A stretch of 64,000 nt of DNA from Allomuricauda sp. (GCA_030148335.1 JASBTQ010000009.1:1-64000); one strand, 5' to 3'; counted from the first letter of the stretch, positions 34,288-43,441 are shown. Notes: generated by a model not told the origin, from the sequence alone. Program-made: numbers and translations.

Positions 34288-34944
34288 GAACACCACATTT
34301 TGTGGCAGCCCCGAAGTGTATTCTTCCATACGGTATTCCACCCCTACCTGAATTTTTAGCCCATGTTCCAGTTGCCATCCGACCTGTCCGTTGAGTCTGG
34401 TGTCGAATTGGGGCGAGTTGCCTTTGGCAACACTGAGCAGGTTTTCGAAACCACCCACAAAATAAGGCTCCCCCATGTCCAGTTTTTCACCTTTCAGTGG
34501 AAAATCCATTGCAAAACGGTAACGGAACCTGTGCGTGGTCAGTGGTTGGGTGATGCGCTGCTCCGCTCGGAACCGATGCCCGTAGCGCACCGAAAAAGGT
34601 TTGCTGGTCACGTTGTACTGTTGTGTGAGCCTAAGTTCGTTCTCCCCGTCATCAAAATTGTTCCTGAACCGGTACTGCACACCAAGGGCTATGCTCTGAT
34701 TGTCCTTGATGTCCAGTTTTGAAAAATGGACCAGGTCGATTTGTCTCGTTTTCAACAAAACCTCACTATCCTCAATGATGTAATTTCTATTGGCCACGGA
34801 AAAATTATGCGAATAGACCTTGTTGACATCATAATTTATGGCAAATTCCGGCTGCCAATAACCGGTAAGGTTGTCTTGGGCGTGGATGTTGCCTAAAAAG
34901 AGAAAAAGCGAAAGAAAAAAGGGCCATTTATGGGTATAGGACAT
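34258..34944 (-). CDS. DUF2490 outer-membrane beta-barrel protein
   Basis: 228 residues from MSYTHKWPFFLSLFLFLGNI with cleavage near IHAQ. The mature part alternates like beta strands (YRFRNNFDDGENELRLTQQY; RYGHRFRAEQRITQPLTTHR; FRYRFAMDF) and fits DUF2490, a predicted outer-membrane barrel of unknown function. The start overlaps the upstream PepSY-like gene by 17 bp, so they are one operon with tag. Confidence 0.8.
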   Translation of the reverse strand: MSYTHKWPFFLSLFLFLGNIHAQDNLTGYWQPEFAINYDVNKVYSHNFSVANRNYIIEDSEVLLKTRQIDLVHFSKLDIKDNQSIALGVQYRFRNNFDDGENELRLTQQYNVTSKPFSVRYGHRFRAEQRITQPLTTHRFRYRFAMDFPLKGEKLDMGEPYFVGGFENLLSVAKGNSPQFDTRLNGQVGWQLEHGLKIQVGVEYRMEEYTSGLPQNVVFLLTSAQLSL

Positions 34945-35509
34945 GGTCGTAACTAAGGGGGGATGATTTACGGATGTTGAGCAAACTGCCTTCTGAATTG
35001 AAAAGTGACTCATAGGTTTGGAACCCCTTGTCCTTTTTGGTGGAAAAGACGAGCTCGTAATTGATATAGGGCAAAATCAGGTTTTGGAAGGCTTCGTGCA
35101 ATGTTTTTTTGGGCTCTCGATCGGCCAAGGGATATTGCTGTTGGATTTTTTTAACGCGAAATTTTGGGAAATTTTCTTGGAGGTGCTCTAGTATGGCATT
35201 CCAGGAATCTTCGGGAATGTCCCTTTCCTTGATGATAAACTCCACATCTTCCAGTTTTCCTTTCTCATTGAACTCCACGCTATAGTGCAGCCTGCCTTTT
35301 TTGAACTTGGCCTCGTAGCTTTTTTTGGTGCTGTCCAGTTCTTGGTAGAACCGTATTCTTTTGGCATCGACCAAATATTGCTCTATTTGGGAAAGTGCGG
35401 CCTCGGGAAACTGGCTCTTTTTTATTCGGAACTCCTGTTCATGTTTTTCTTGCGATAGAGCAAAAAGGGATATGAAGAGGAGGGTTATGGTAAAAATCTT
35501 ATACTTCAT
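34928..35509 (-). CDS. Secreted PepSY-like protein of unknown function
   Basis: 193 residues with signal peptide (MKYKIFTITLLFISLFALSQ). The mature domain alternates charged helices and strands (FPEAALSQIEQYLVDAKRIR; SYEAKFKKGRLHYSVEFNEK), resembling tandem PepSY-like modules. No active-site motif. Translationally coupled to tag upstream (11-bp overlap) and to the DUF2490 barrel downstream. Confidence 0.7.
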   Translation of the reverse strand: MKYKIFTITLLFISLFALSQEKHEQEFRIKKSQFPEAALSQIEQYLVDAKRIRFYQELDSTKKSYEAKFKKGRLHYSVEFNEKGKLEDVEFIIKERDIPEDSWNAILEHLQENFPKFRVKKIQQQYPLADREPKKTLHEAFQNLILPYINYELVFSTKKDKGFQTYESLFNSEGSLLNIRKSSPLSYDHVLYP

Positions 35510-36062
35510 GATATCTAAAACAGTGGATTTCGTGATCGTTCACCATGCCAGTGGCCTGCATGTGGGCATAGATCACGGTGCTGCCCACAAACTTGAAGCC
35601 CCGCTTTTTCAGGTCTTTGCTGATGGTGTCCGAAATAGGGGTGGTTGAAGGGGCGTGCTTGTAGTTTTCCAGTTGATTTTTGATCGGACTGCCATTGACG
35701 AAACCCCAGATGTAGTCACTGAAACTACCAAACTCCTTCTGGATGTTCATAAAGGCGATGGCATTGGAGACGGTGGCGTGTACTTTCAATTTGTTCCGGA
35801 TGATGCCTGGATCTTCCAATAGCGCATCGATCTTGGATTGTTCGTAGGTGGCAATTTTTTTATAATCGAATTCATCAAACGCCCTTCGGAAATTATCACG
35901 CTTTCGCAATACGGTGATCCAACTCAGCCCCGCCTGAAAGGTTTCCAGGATCAAAAATTCGAAGAGCGTATCATCATCCTTGACGGGAACTCCCCATTCC
36001 GTGTCATGATAAGCTTCATACAAGGGGTCACCGATACACCATCCACACCTATGTTTTTCCAT
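35499..36062 (-). CDS. tag: DNA-3-methyladenine glycosylase I
   Basis: Excises 3-methyladenine from alkylated DNA. About 187 residues from MEKHRCGWC. Zinc-snap residues are visible: the N-terminal Cys in CGWC, His in YHDTEWGVP and the C-terminal His/Cys in NDHEIHCFRY. The HhH region includes FQAGLSWITVLRKRDNFRRA. A start nine bases further upstream is possible. First gene of a three-gene operon with the PepSY-like and DUF2490 proteins, an unexpected partnership. Confidence 0.95.
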   Translation of the reverse strand: MEKHRCGWCIGDPLYEAYHDTEWGVPVKDDDTLFEFLILETFQAGLSWITVLRKRDNFRRAFDEFDYKKIATYEQSKIDALLEDPGIIRNKLKVHATVSNAIAFMNIQKEFGSFSDYIWGFVNGSPIKNQLENYKHAPSTTPISDTISKDLKKRGFKFVGSTVIYAHMQATGMVNDHEIHCFRYHEV

Positions 36063-36078
36063 ATGTTGCAATTTTTTT

Positions 36079-36086
36079 CAAAAATA
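36079..36086 (-). promoter_or_regulatory. Promoter -7 element for tag
   Basis: Minus strand TATTTTTG matches TAnnTTTG, 8-17 bases upstream of the two possible tag starts. Confidence 0.5.
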
Positions 36087-36121
36087 AGGGAAAATCAGCA
36101 ATAGTTAATTGAAAGTTAAAG

Positions 36122-36136
36122 TATCATAATATGATA
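36122..36136. promoter_or_regulatory. Candidate TetR operator (perfect palindrome)
   Basis: TATCATA-A-TATGATA is a perfect 15-base palindrome located where the -33 region of the TetR gene promoter (TATTTTTG at 36147-36154) should be. This is the usual arrangement for autorepression. Confidence 0.55.
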
Positions 36137-36146
36137 GTAAAGCTAT

Positions 36147-36154
36147 TATTTTTG
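36147..36154 (+). promoter_or_regulatory. Promoter -7 element for the TetR-ABC-HlyD-TolC operon
   Basis: TATTTTTG matches TAnnTTTG, 28 bases before the ATG at 36183; a palindrome lies immediately upstream. Confidence 0.6.
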
Positions 36155-36182
36155 CGATTCATAATTTCAAAATTGGCCAGCG

Positions 36183-36860
36183 ATGGAACTATTGATGCAG
36201 TCCCTTAAAATGGGAATCAACTCAGAACTCTACATCAAAGACCCGGAGTCATCTGATTTGGGCAAAAAAATTGTGGAGCATAGCATTTCAATGATCGACG
36301 AGATGGGTTTTGAGCGGTTTACATTCAAAAAACTTGGGCTGCGGATCAAGTCGAACGAAAGCTCCATCTACCGCTATTTTGAAAATAAACACAAGCTATT
36401 GTTGTACTTGGCCTCTTGGTACTGGGGCTGGTTGGAATATAGGATGGTCTTTGCCACCAATGGTATTTCGGACCCCAGGGAAAAGCTCAAAAAGGCCATT
36501 GAGGTATTGACCCAAAATGTACAGGAAGATTCCTCTGTTTCGCACATCAATGAGGTGGTGTTGAACAGGATAATCGTTGACGAATATTCCAAATCCTTGT
36601 TGGTCAAGGAAGTGGGGAAGGAGAAAAAAGATGGTTATTTCATTGTTTACAAAAGATTGGTGGGCAGATTGGGCAAAATGATGGAAGAGGTCGATAAAGA
36701 TTATCGCTATCCCAATTCCTTGGCAAGTACGGTTATGGAAGGAGCACTCTACCAATATTTTTTAAGGGAACATTTTCCCTCGCTCACGGATTGTGATAAA
36801 AACATCACCCCGACAGAATATTTCACGGACCTGGTCTTCAGTACCCTAAAAAAGGCATAA
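36183..36860 (+). CDS. TetR/AcrR family transcriptional regulator
   Basis: 225 residues. The N-terminal HTH covers about residues 27-75 (IVEHSISMIDEMGFERFTFK; SNESSIYRYFENKHKLLLYL), followed by an all-helical ligand/dimer domain. It overlaps the ABC gene by one base (TAATG), so it is the first gene of the secretion operon and probably its repressor, acting on the 36122-36136 palindrome. Ligand unknown. Confidence 0.88.
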   Translation: MELLMQSLKMGINSELYIKDPESSDLGKKIVEHSISMIDEMGFERFTFKKLGLRIKSNESSIYRYFENKHKLLLYLASWYWGWLEYRMVFATNGISDPREKLKKAIEVLTQNVQEDSSVSHINEVVLNRIIVDEYSKSLLVKEVGKEKKDGYFIVYKRLVGRLGKMMEEVDKDYRYPNSLASTVMEGALYQYFLREHFPSLTDCDKNITPTEYFTDLVFSTLKKA

Positions 36861-38533
36861 TGGCAAAAAACATTCTTACTGCTTGGCAACGTTTGATGGG
36901 GCTATTGGCCCTGGACAAAAAAGATGTCTTTCAAGTTTTTTATTACGCCATTTTCGCCGGACTGGTCAATCTGTCCCTGCCTTTGGGCATACAGGCCATC
37001 ATCAATTTGATACAAGGGGCAAGGGTGAGCACTTCCTGGGTGGTTTTGGTCGTTCTGGTCACGCTGGGGGTAGCCTTTGTCGGTGCCCTTCAGTTGATGC
37101 AGATACGGATCATTGAAAACCTCCAACAGAAAATTTTTACCCGCTCCTCCTTTGAGTTCACTTATCGATTTCCCAAAATAAAGATGAGCGAACTGCGTAA
37201 TTACTATCCGCCAGAACTTGCCAATCGTTTCTTTGATACCATTACCGTTCAAAAATCACTGTCCAAGATACTCATCGACTTTCCCTCGGCATTGTTGCAG
37301 ATTATCTTTGGACTGTTGCTCCTGTCCTTTTACCACCCCTTTTTCATTATCTATGGGCTATTGTTGCTCCTGTTGATCTATTTCGTGTTCAAGTTTACGG
37401 CGCAAAAGGGACTGGAGACAAGTTTGGAAGAATCCAACAGCAAATACAAAGTCGCCCATTGGATCCAGGAAATAGCCCGATCCATCATAAGCTTCAAGCT
37501 TTCGGGCCGCACCTCGCACGCCATGGACAAGAACGATGCGCTGGTGGCCGAGTATCTCGATGCAAGGGAAGGGCACTTTCGGATCTTGGTGATTCAATTT
37601 GTCCAAATGGTCGGGTTCAAGGTCTTGGTCACTGCTGGACTCTTGCTGATCGGAGGGCTTCTCGTATTGGACCAACAGATGAACATCGGTCAGTTTGTGG
37701 CCGCAGAGATCATCATTCTTTTGGTGATCAATTCCGTGGAAAAAATGATCTTGGGCCTAGAAGTATTCTACGATTTGCTCACTTCATTGGAAAAATTGGG
37801 GCAGGTGGTCGATAAGGAACTTGAACCCCTTGAAGGGGAAACACCTTTCGAAGGGAAGCAAGGGCTTGTGGTAGAACTTCAGAACCTGGTGTATAAAGTG
37901 CCCGGAAGGGACAAAAAGATCATTGACGATGTGTCCTTCACCATAGAACCCCAAAGCAGGATATTGATCCAAGGTTCCAATGGATCAGGAAGATCTACCC
38001 TGCTCCGGATGATTGCTGGGATCTTGGAACCCGATCAGGGCAAGATCTATGTGAACAATGTGTCGCTCCAAGGAATCAACCTTAGGGAATATCGCTCCCA
38101 GTTGGGACATTCCCTTACCGAAGAGTATCCATTTGAAGGGACCATTCAGGACAATATCACCTTTGGGAACAAAAAAATCCCTATGGACGATGTTTACTGG
38201 GCATTGGAAAAAGTGGGGCTGACCCAGTTCGTCAAGGAACAGCCAAAAGGGCTAAAGACCATACTCTACCCAGAAGGAAAGAAGATCCCCGACTTTATCT
38301 CCAAAAAGATCGTTTTGGCACGGAGCATAGTGACCAGGCCCAAACTCATGCTGCTCAAGGATCCCTTGGAACTGTTTGGGGAAAGTGAGTCTGAACAGAT
38401 CATGGACTTTCTTACCGATCCTTCCAACGGATGGGCCCTGGTAGTGGTCAGCGAAAACCCTAGATGGGCGAATCGCTGCAATCGGTTGATTACTATGGAA
38501 AACGGACGGTTGATCAATGAAAAACTAAGATAA
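36860..38533 (+). CDS. ABC transporter half-protein with degenerate ATPase domain
   Basis: 557 residues. The membrane domain (about 1-315, six helices such as LLQIIFGLLLLSFYHPFFII) resembles type I exporters without a peptidase domain. The nucleotide-binding domain (about 335-557) is badly altered: Walker A is GSNGSGRST with R378 for Lys; the LSGGQ signature position reads IPDFI; Walker B is LMLLKDP (KD instead of DE); the H-loop His is E532. ATP hydrolysis by this subunit is unlikely. It sits between TetR and HlyD/TolC genes of a type-I-secretion-like operon. Confidence 0.9.
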   Translation: MAKNILTAWQRLMGLLALDKKDVFQVFYYAIFAGLVNLSLPLGIQAIINLIQGARVSTSWVVLVVLVTLGVAFVGALQLMQIRIIENLQQKIFTRSSFEFTYRFPKIKMSELRNYYPPELANRFFDTITVQKSLSKILIDFPSALLQIIFGLLLLSFYHPFFIIYGLLLLLLIYFVFKFTAQKGLETSLEESNSKYKVAHWIQEIARSIISFKLSGRTSHAMDKNDALVAEYLDAREGHFRILVIQFVQMVGFKVLVTAGLLLIGGLLVLDQQMNIGQFVAAEIIILLVINSVEKMILGLEVFYDLLTSLEKLGQVVDKELEPLEGETPFEGKQGLVVELQNLVYKVPGRDKKIIDDVSFTIEPQSRILIQGSNGSGRSTLLRMIAGILEPDQGKIYVNNVSLQGINLREYRSQLGHSLTEEYPFEGTIQDNITFGNKKIPMDDVYWALEKVGLTQFVKEQPKGLKTILYPEGKKIPDFISKKIVLARSIVTRPKLMLLKDPLELFGESESEQIMDFLTDPSNGWALVVVSENPRWANRCNRLITMENGRLINEKLR

Positions 38534-39888
38534 TGTTGAATATTTCCTCACATAGCAAGTTGAACGAAAAAGTGGACATTTCCCAGTACGGTGCAGGGAA
38601 AAAAGTATTCCACAAGAGACACTACAAACAGTTTAACCGCTTTTTGGCAGCATTCTCCATCATTGTTTTTTTTATTCTTTTCCTCCCATGGACGCAGACC
38701 ATATCCGGAAGAGGGTACTTGACCACCCTTACGCCGGACCAAAGGCCACAGACCATTCAATCACCCATTCCGGGCCGTATTGAAAAATGGTATGTCCGTG
38801 AAGGGGACTATGTGGAAAAAGGAGACACCATCCTGTACATTTCCGAAGTGAAGAGCGAATATTTCGACCCCGATCTTGTGGAGCGTACTGGTAAACAGAT
38901 AGAGGCAAAATCCATGGCCGTAACCTCATACAAAGGAAAAGTGAAGGCCTTGGACCAGCAGATCGATGCATTGACGAGAGAGCGGGGACTGAAGTTGGAA
39001 CAGGCCAAAAACAAGCTGATCCAATCCAAATTAAAGGTCCGGAGTGACAGTATTGACCTGGAAGCGGCAAAGACAAACATTACCATTGCACAACGCCAAT
39101 ACGATCGTGTGGTGCAGTTGCAGGAAGAAGGATTGAAGGCCGTCACCGACGTGGAAGAAAAACGACTGAAACTCCAAGAAACCCAGGCCAAACTCATCGG
39201 CCAGGAAAACAAACTGCTGGCCAGCAAAAATGAGGTGATCAATGCCCAAGTGGAAATCAATCGGGTTCAGGCAGAGTACACCGATAAAATCTCAAAGGCG
39301 CAGAGCGACCTGTACACGGCCCAGTCCAACCAATTTGATTCCGAGGCACAAGTCACCAAATTGGAAAACGAATATACCAACTATGAGATCAGGAACAGTC
39401 TTTTGTATATCAAGGCCCCGCAAAGTGGGTTCATCAACAAGGCCATTCAGTCAGGAATAGGGGAAACCTTCAAAGAAGGAGCGCAATTGGTCGGGATCAT
39501 GCCATCAGATTATGACATGGCAGTGGAGACCTATGTGGATCCCATAGATTTGCCTCTGGTCCATATCGGGGAAAAAGTACGGATACAGTTTGATGGTTGG
39601 CCAGCGATTGTCTTTAGCGGTTGGCCCAACGTGTCCTATGGCACTTTTGGGGGCAAAATAGTCGCCATTGAAACATTTATCAGCCCAAACGGCAAATATC
39701 GTTTGCTGTTGGCCCCCGATCCAGACGATGTTCCCTGGCCCAAGGACATACGAGTGGGCTCCGGGGCAAGTACCTTGGCCCTTTTGGAAGATGTTCCCAT
39801 TTGGTTCGAACTGTGGAGGCAGCTCAATGGCTTCCCTCCGGATTATTATCAACCCCAAAACACGAGTGCAGATGCCACCAAAAAATAG
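38533..39888 (+). CDS. HlyD-family membrane fusion (adaptor) protein
   Basis: 451 residues: one N-terminal membrane helix (FLAAFSIIVFFILFLPW), biotinyl-lipoyl-like half motifs (QSPIPGRIEKWYVREGDYVE; APQSGFINKAIQSG), and a long coiled coil (about 140-300, many Gln/Lys/Glu heptads). It should bridge the ABC protein to the TolC-like channel. The start overlaps the ABC stop by one base, and the TolC start follows its stop within two bases. Confidence 0.92.
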   Translation: MLNISSHSKLNEKVDISQYGAGKKVFHKRHYKQFNRFLAAFSIIVFFILFLPWTQTISGRGYLTTLTPDQRPQTIQSPIPGRIEKWYVREGDYVEKGDTILYISEVKSEYFDPDLVERTGKQIEAKSMAVTSYKGKVKALDQQIDALTRERGLKLEQAKNKLIQSKLKVRSDSIDLEAAKTNITIAQRQYDRVVQLQEEGLKAVTDVEEKRLKLQETQAKLIGQENKLLASKNEVINAQVEINRVQAEYTDKISKAQSDLYTAQSNQFDSEAQVTKLENEYTNYEIRNSLLYIKAPQSGFINKAIQSGIGETFKEGAQLVGIMPSDYDMAVETYVDPIDLPLVHIGEKVRIQFDGWPAIVFSGWPNVSYGTFGGKIVAIETFISPNGKYRLLLAPDPDDVPWPKDIRVGSGASTLALLEDVPIWFELWRQLNGFPPDYYQPQNTSADATKK

Positions 39889-39889
39889 G

Positions 39890-41287
39890 ATGCGATCATT
39901 TCTTTGGGTGATTGTTTTCTTTGCAACCGGGCAAGTCTACACCCAACAGGATTCATTGGTGCTGGGGTTCAAGGAATATTTGGGCTATGTGAAGAAGCAC
40001 CATCCCGTGACCAAGCAGGCCCAGTTGAACATACCTGCAGGGCAGGCCAACCTGATGAAGGCCAGGGGCGGTTTTGACCCCAAGGTAGAAGTTGACTATC
40101 AGCGGAAGGAGTTCAAGGGCACCGAATATTGGGACCGCTTGAACACCACGTTCAAAATCCCTACGTGGTTCGGGATAGAGCTCAAAGGGAATTTTCAGCA
40201 GAGCGAAGGGAACTATATCAACCCCGATGAAACACTGCCAGAGGATGGACTGTATAGCGCAGGGGTTTCCATGTCGTTGGCACAGGGTTTTTGGATCAAC
40301 GAACGGATGGCCACCCTACGCAGGGCCAAACTGTTTCGGGAACAGTCCAAGGCGGAGCAAGACCTTCAGGTAAACGAAGTGCTGTATAAGGCATCCTTGG
40401 CCTATTTTGATTGGTTAAGGGCATTTCGGGATGCCGAAGTGTACAAAGACTTTTTGGACAATGCCGAAATAAGGTTTGGCGGGGTCCGGGAGAGCGCTCT
40501 GGCAGGTGATATCGCCATGATCGATACCGTCGAGGCCAAAATTGCCGTGCGCAACCGGGCACTCGGTTATGAGCAGGCCAAGGTGAAGTTGATGAAAACA
40601 TCTTTGGAACTGTCCAATTTTTTATGGATAGATGATGTGCCCGTCGAACTGCAACCTGGGGTGAAGCCTGATCTGGGGACGGATATCGCCATTGATTCCA
40701 CCTTGGAGATCGAAGGAGTGCCTTTGGATAGTTTCAACCTGGACAACCATCCGAAACTGATGTCCCTGGAATATAAAATTGAAGGTCTTGAAGTGGATAA
40801 ACGATTAAAAGCCAACAAATTGTTGCCAAAGTTGGACGTGGAATACAATTTTGTCACGGAAACCCCAGAACTGATGAATTCCTTTGTCACAGAAAATTAC
40901 AAAGGGGGATTTTCCTTTCAACTGCCCTTGTTCCTCCGCAAAGAGCGGGGCGACCTGAAATTGGCCAAATTCAAACTGCGGGATGCCGAGTTTGAGCGGG
41001 ACAATGCCCAAGTGGAAATACAGAACAAGGTCATCGCCATTTATAATGAGTTGGACTCCTACATACGGCAAAACCAGCTCATTCAAGATATTGTAAAGGA
41101 TTATTCCACCCTCTTGTCCGCGGAAGAGCGCAAGTTCAGTTTTGGTGAAAGCTCCCTCTTTTTGATCAATACCAGGGAAAGTAAGCTCATAGATGCCTAT
41201 CTCAAACAAAATGAAATGGAGAACAAATTCTTCCACACCAAGGCCATGTTGTTCAAGAGTTTGGCCATCAACCCCAAAATGCTCTAA
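39890..41287 (+). CDS. TolC-family outer-membrane channel protein
   Basis: About 465 residues from MRSFLWVIVFFATGQVYTQQ, a cleavable signal peptide; an ATG at 39872 overlapping hlyD is the alternative. The protein shows paired helical repeats typical of outer-membrane efflux proteins (EVLYKASLAYFDWLRAFRDA; ESALAGDIAMIDTVEAKIAV; GESSLFLINTRESKLIDAYL). Completes a tripartite export system with the preceding HlyD and ABC genes. Cargo unknown; no toxin or RTX gene is nearby. Confidence 0.9.
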   Translation: MRSFLWVIVFFATGQVYTQQDSLVLGFKEYLGYVKKHHPVTKQAQLNIPAGQANLMKARGGFDPKVEVDYQRKEFKGTEYWDRLNTTFKIPTWFGIELKGNFQQSEGNYINPDETLPEDGLYSAGVSMSLAQGFWINERMATLRRAKLFREQSKAEQDLQVNEVLYKASLAYFDWLRAFRDAEVYKDFLDNAEIRFGGVRESALAGDIAMIDTVEAKIAVRNRALGYEQAKVKLMKTSLELSNFLWIDDVPVELQPGVKPDLGTDIAIDSTLEIEGVPLDSFNLDNHPKLMSLEYKIEGLEVDKRLKANKLLPKLDVEYNFVTETPELMNSFVTENYKGGFSFQLPLFLRKERGDLKLAKFKLRDAEFERDNAQVEIQNKVIAIYNELDSYIRQNQLIQDIVKDYSTLLSAEERKFSFGESSLFLINTRESKLIDAYLKQNEMENKFFHTKAMLFKSLAINPKML

Positions 41288-41367
41288 AACATCTCAAGGA
41301 ATGTAAGTACTTGGATATTCTGCGACAACCTATGACAAAAGTCACCAATTAGGCCATTGTGCCATGG

Positions 41368-41375
41368 TATTTTTG
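41368..41375 (+). promoter_or_regulatory. Promoter -7 element for the thioredoxin-like gene
   Basis: TATTTTTG matches TAnnTTTG, 19 bases before the ATG at 41395. Confidence 0.5.
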
Positions 41376-41394
41376 AAAAATTAAATGATGAGCT

Positions 41395-42015
41395 ATGGAA
41401 GTCGTCGAGAAAGATAGGCAGGCATTGGTAGAAGAGGCCCTTTCCAAAGGAAAGGAGTATCAAGAGTACCGGGAACTGGTACACCGATTGGCAGAGGAGG
41501 GGAAGACCACGGGATTGGACCAATCAGAGGCCCGAATCAATTTTACCCAGCTCAACGACCGCCGCATGCACCGATGGGAGAAAACCTTCAAATTGCCGGA
41601 AGAAGCAAGGGAACAACTTTCCAAATTGGATTCAAAACTGGTCTTTTTGGTGTTGACAGAGAGTTGGTGCGGGGATGCCGCTGCCAGCTTGCCCATTATG
41701 GACAAAATAGCCGGGGAAGCAAAAAACATTGACCTCAAGATCATTCTCAGGGATGAAAACTTGGAACTCATGGATGCTTTTTTGACCAATGGCAGTCGTT
41801 CCATCCCTAAACTCATTGTTTTGGACAAGAAAAAAGGTCAAATTATGGGTGAATGGGGTCCAAGACCGAGTATGGCTACAGAAATGGTGGAAGCATTCAA
41901 AAAGGAATATGGCAAACTGACCGATGACTTCAAACAGGACCTCCAAGTTTGGTACAACAAAGACAAGGGCCAAAATATCCAGAGTGATATCCTACAACTA
42001 CTTGCTCTGGAATAG
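41395..42015 (+). CDS. Thioredoxin-family cytosolic protein with single active-site cysteine
   Basis: 206 residues. The thioredoxin fold is seen from about residue 75 (DSKLVFLVLTESWCGDAAAS; SRSIPKLIVLDKKKGQIMGE). The usual CxxC is WCGDAA, so only the first Cys remains, suggesting a monothiol or non-redox role. No signal peptide. It converges with and overlaps the TonB-like gene by 18 bp. Confidence 0.82.
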   Translation: MEVVEKDRQALVEEALSKGKEYQEYRELVHRLAEEGKTTGLDQSEARINFTQLNDRRMHRWEKTFKLPEEAREQLSKLDSKLVFLVLTESWCGDAAASLPIMDKIAGEAKNIDLKIILRDENLELMDAFLTNGSRSIPKLIVLDKKKGQIMGEWGPRPSMATEMVEAFKKEYGKLTDDFKQDLQVWYNKDKGQNIQSDILQLLALE

Positions 42016-42723
42016 ATAGGTAATGGTCCCGATCTGCGAACTTTTGGAATCGGGGCTGAAACGCGCCTTTAGGGCATAGGTGATGGCGTTGTCCACCAAG
42101 CAGCCGTTGCTGGTCGTGGAACTTTTATCGTTAAAACTGGCCTCTGTCACATATCCATTCGAATCCACGTCGATGTTGATGACCACCTTTCCGCCTTCGA
42201 TACAGGTATAAATGGGCGGTGGTAAAGAGTAGGCATTTCTTTCCACCAAGGAGTAGGAAATGGAAGTGCGCTTATCCTTCAAATAGTTGGTGAATTCCTC
42301 CTTTTGGGCATCACGTTCACCCAATTTTTGTTTTTTTTCGTCCCGTTGCTCCCTAAGTTGCTTCAACTGGCTCGAAAAATTATCGTTCCCGGAATATTCC
42401 CCGGTCTCACTGCTCAAAGCCCTTTCTTCAATGAGCTCTTCCAAGGTTTTCAGGGGCTCGGGACTTCCCACGGTAGGTTTTGCGGTCTCGTTGAACGCCA
42501 TGTGGCTCTTGATGGGATCGTTGTTGGCGGCCAGTTCCTCCAACCTTTTGTCCTCCTCTTCGAGCAATTTCTCGATGTCTTCATCCGCCAAGCTCATTTC
42601 AATGACGTATTCATCCTCTTTCATCCCGCCCAGGTGAATGTTGAACAACAACAAAATCACTATGGCCATGGAAAAGAAGGTAATCAAGAGCGATAATTGG
42701 CTTTTGTTCAGGTTCATGGTCAT
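41998..42723 (-). CDS. TonB-like energy transducer
   Basis: 241 residues with an N-terminal signal anchor (QLSLLITFFSMAIVILLLFN), a long Glu/Lys-rich periplasmic region (about 45-165) and a C-terminal TonB-like module (PPPIYTCIEGGKVVINIDVD; GCLVDNAITYALKARFSPD). It could supply proton-motive energy to TonB-dependent receptors; the extended charged helical linker instead of a Pro-rich one is unusual. Last gene of the ftsX-uppP-truB block, 28 bp after truB. Confidence 0.8.
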   Translation of the reverse strand: MTMNLNKSQLSLLITFFSMAIVILLLFNIHLGGMKEDEYVIEMSLADEDIEKLLEEEDKRLEELAANNDPIKSHMAFNETAKPTVGSPEPLKTLEELIEERALSSETGEYSGNDNFSSQLKQLREQRDEKKQKLGERDAQKEEFTNYLKDKRTSISYSLVERNAYSLPPPIYTCIEGGKVVINIDVDSNGYVTEASFNDKSSTTSNGCLVDNAITYALKARFSPDSKSSQIGTITYLFQSK

Positions 42724-42751
42724 ACTATAACCGCATTTTTCGAAAAATATT

Positions 42752-43441
42752 TTACTCCAGACTTTCTTTGAAAGTCAAAGGACTGGTAGCATTATCTACG
42801 TTGAAATCACCTATTTTGGTTCTCCTGAGTGCTGAAAGATAAGCCCCTGAACCCAGAACCTTGCCATAATCGTGGGCCAGGGAGCGGATGTAGGTCCCTT
42901 TGCTGCACACCACCCTGAAATCGACTTCGGGAAAGACAATTCGGGTAATTTCAAATTCAAATATTTCAACTTTTCGGGATTTTATGTCCACCTCTTTGCC
43001 TTCCCGGGCCAGCTCATAGAGTCGTTTGCCATCTTTTTTCAATGCGGAGAACACTGGGGGGACTTGATCTATTTCCCCCAAAAATTGGTTTGTCGCCTCT
43101 TTTATGGCCGCTTCGGTGATGTGCTCGGTGGGAAAAGTCTGGTCCACCTCCGTTTCCAAGTCGTATGATGGCGTAGTGGCCCCTACGGTGAATGTCCCGG
43201 TATATTCTTTGACCTGACCTTGGAGCTCTGGGATTTTTTTGGTGAACTTGCCCGTGCAGATGATCAGCAGGCCCGTGGCCAATGGATCCAGCGTTCCGGC
43301 ATGGCCAATTTTAATTTTCTTGAGGTTAAATTTTTTACGGATGGCCCACTTTAAGGCATTTACGGCCTGGAACGAACTCCATTCCAAGGGCTTGTCGATC
43401 AGTAGGATCTCACCGTTCAAAAAATCTTCTTTGGTCTTCAA
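42752..43441 (-). CDS. truB: tRNA pseudouridine-55 synthase TruB
   Basis: Converts U55 of the tRNA T-loop to pseudouridine. 229 residues, with the catalytic Asp in GHAGTLDPLATGLLIICTGK and the family motif LIDKPLEWSSFQAVNALKW near the N-terminus. The optional C-terminal PUA domain is missing, as in many Bacteroidota. Gene order uppP-truB is typical for the group. Confidence 0.96.
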   Translation of the reverse strand: MKTKEDFLNGEILLIDKPLEWSSFQAVNALKWAIRKKFNLKKIKIGHAGTLDPLATGLLIICTGKFTKKIPELQGQVKEYTGTFTVGATTPSYDLETEVDQTFPTEHITEAAIKEATNQFLGEIDQVPPVFSALKKDGKRLYELAREGKEVDIKSRKVEIFEFEITRIVFPEVDFRVVCSKGTYIRSLAHDYGKVLGSGAYLSALRRTKIGDFNVDNATSPLTFKESLE

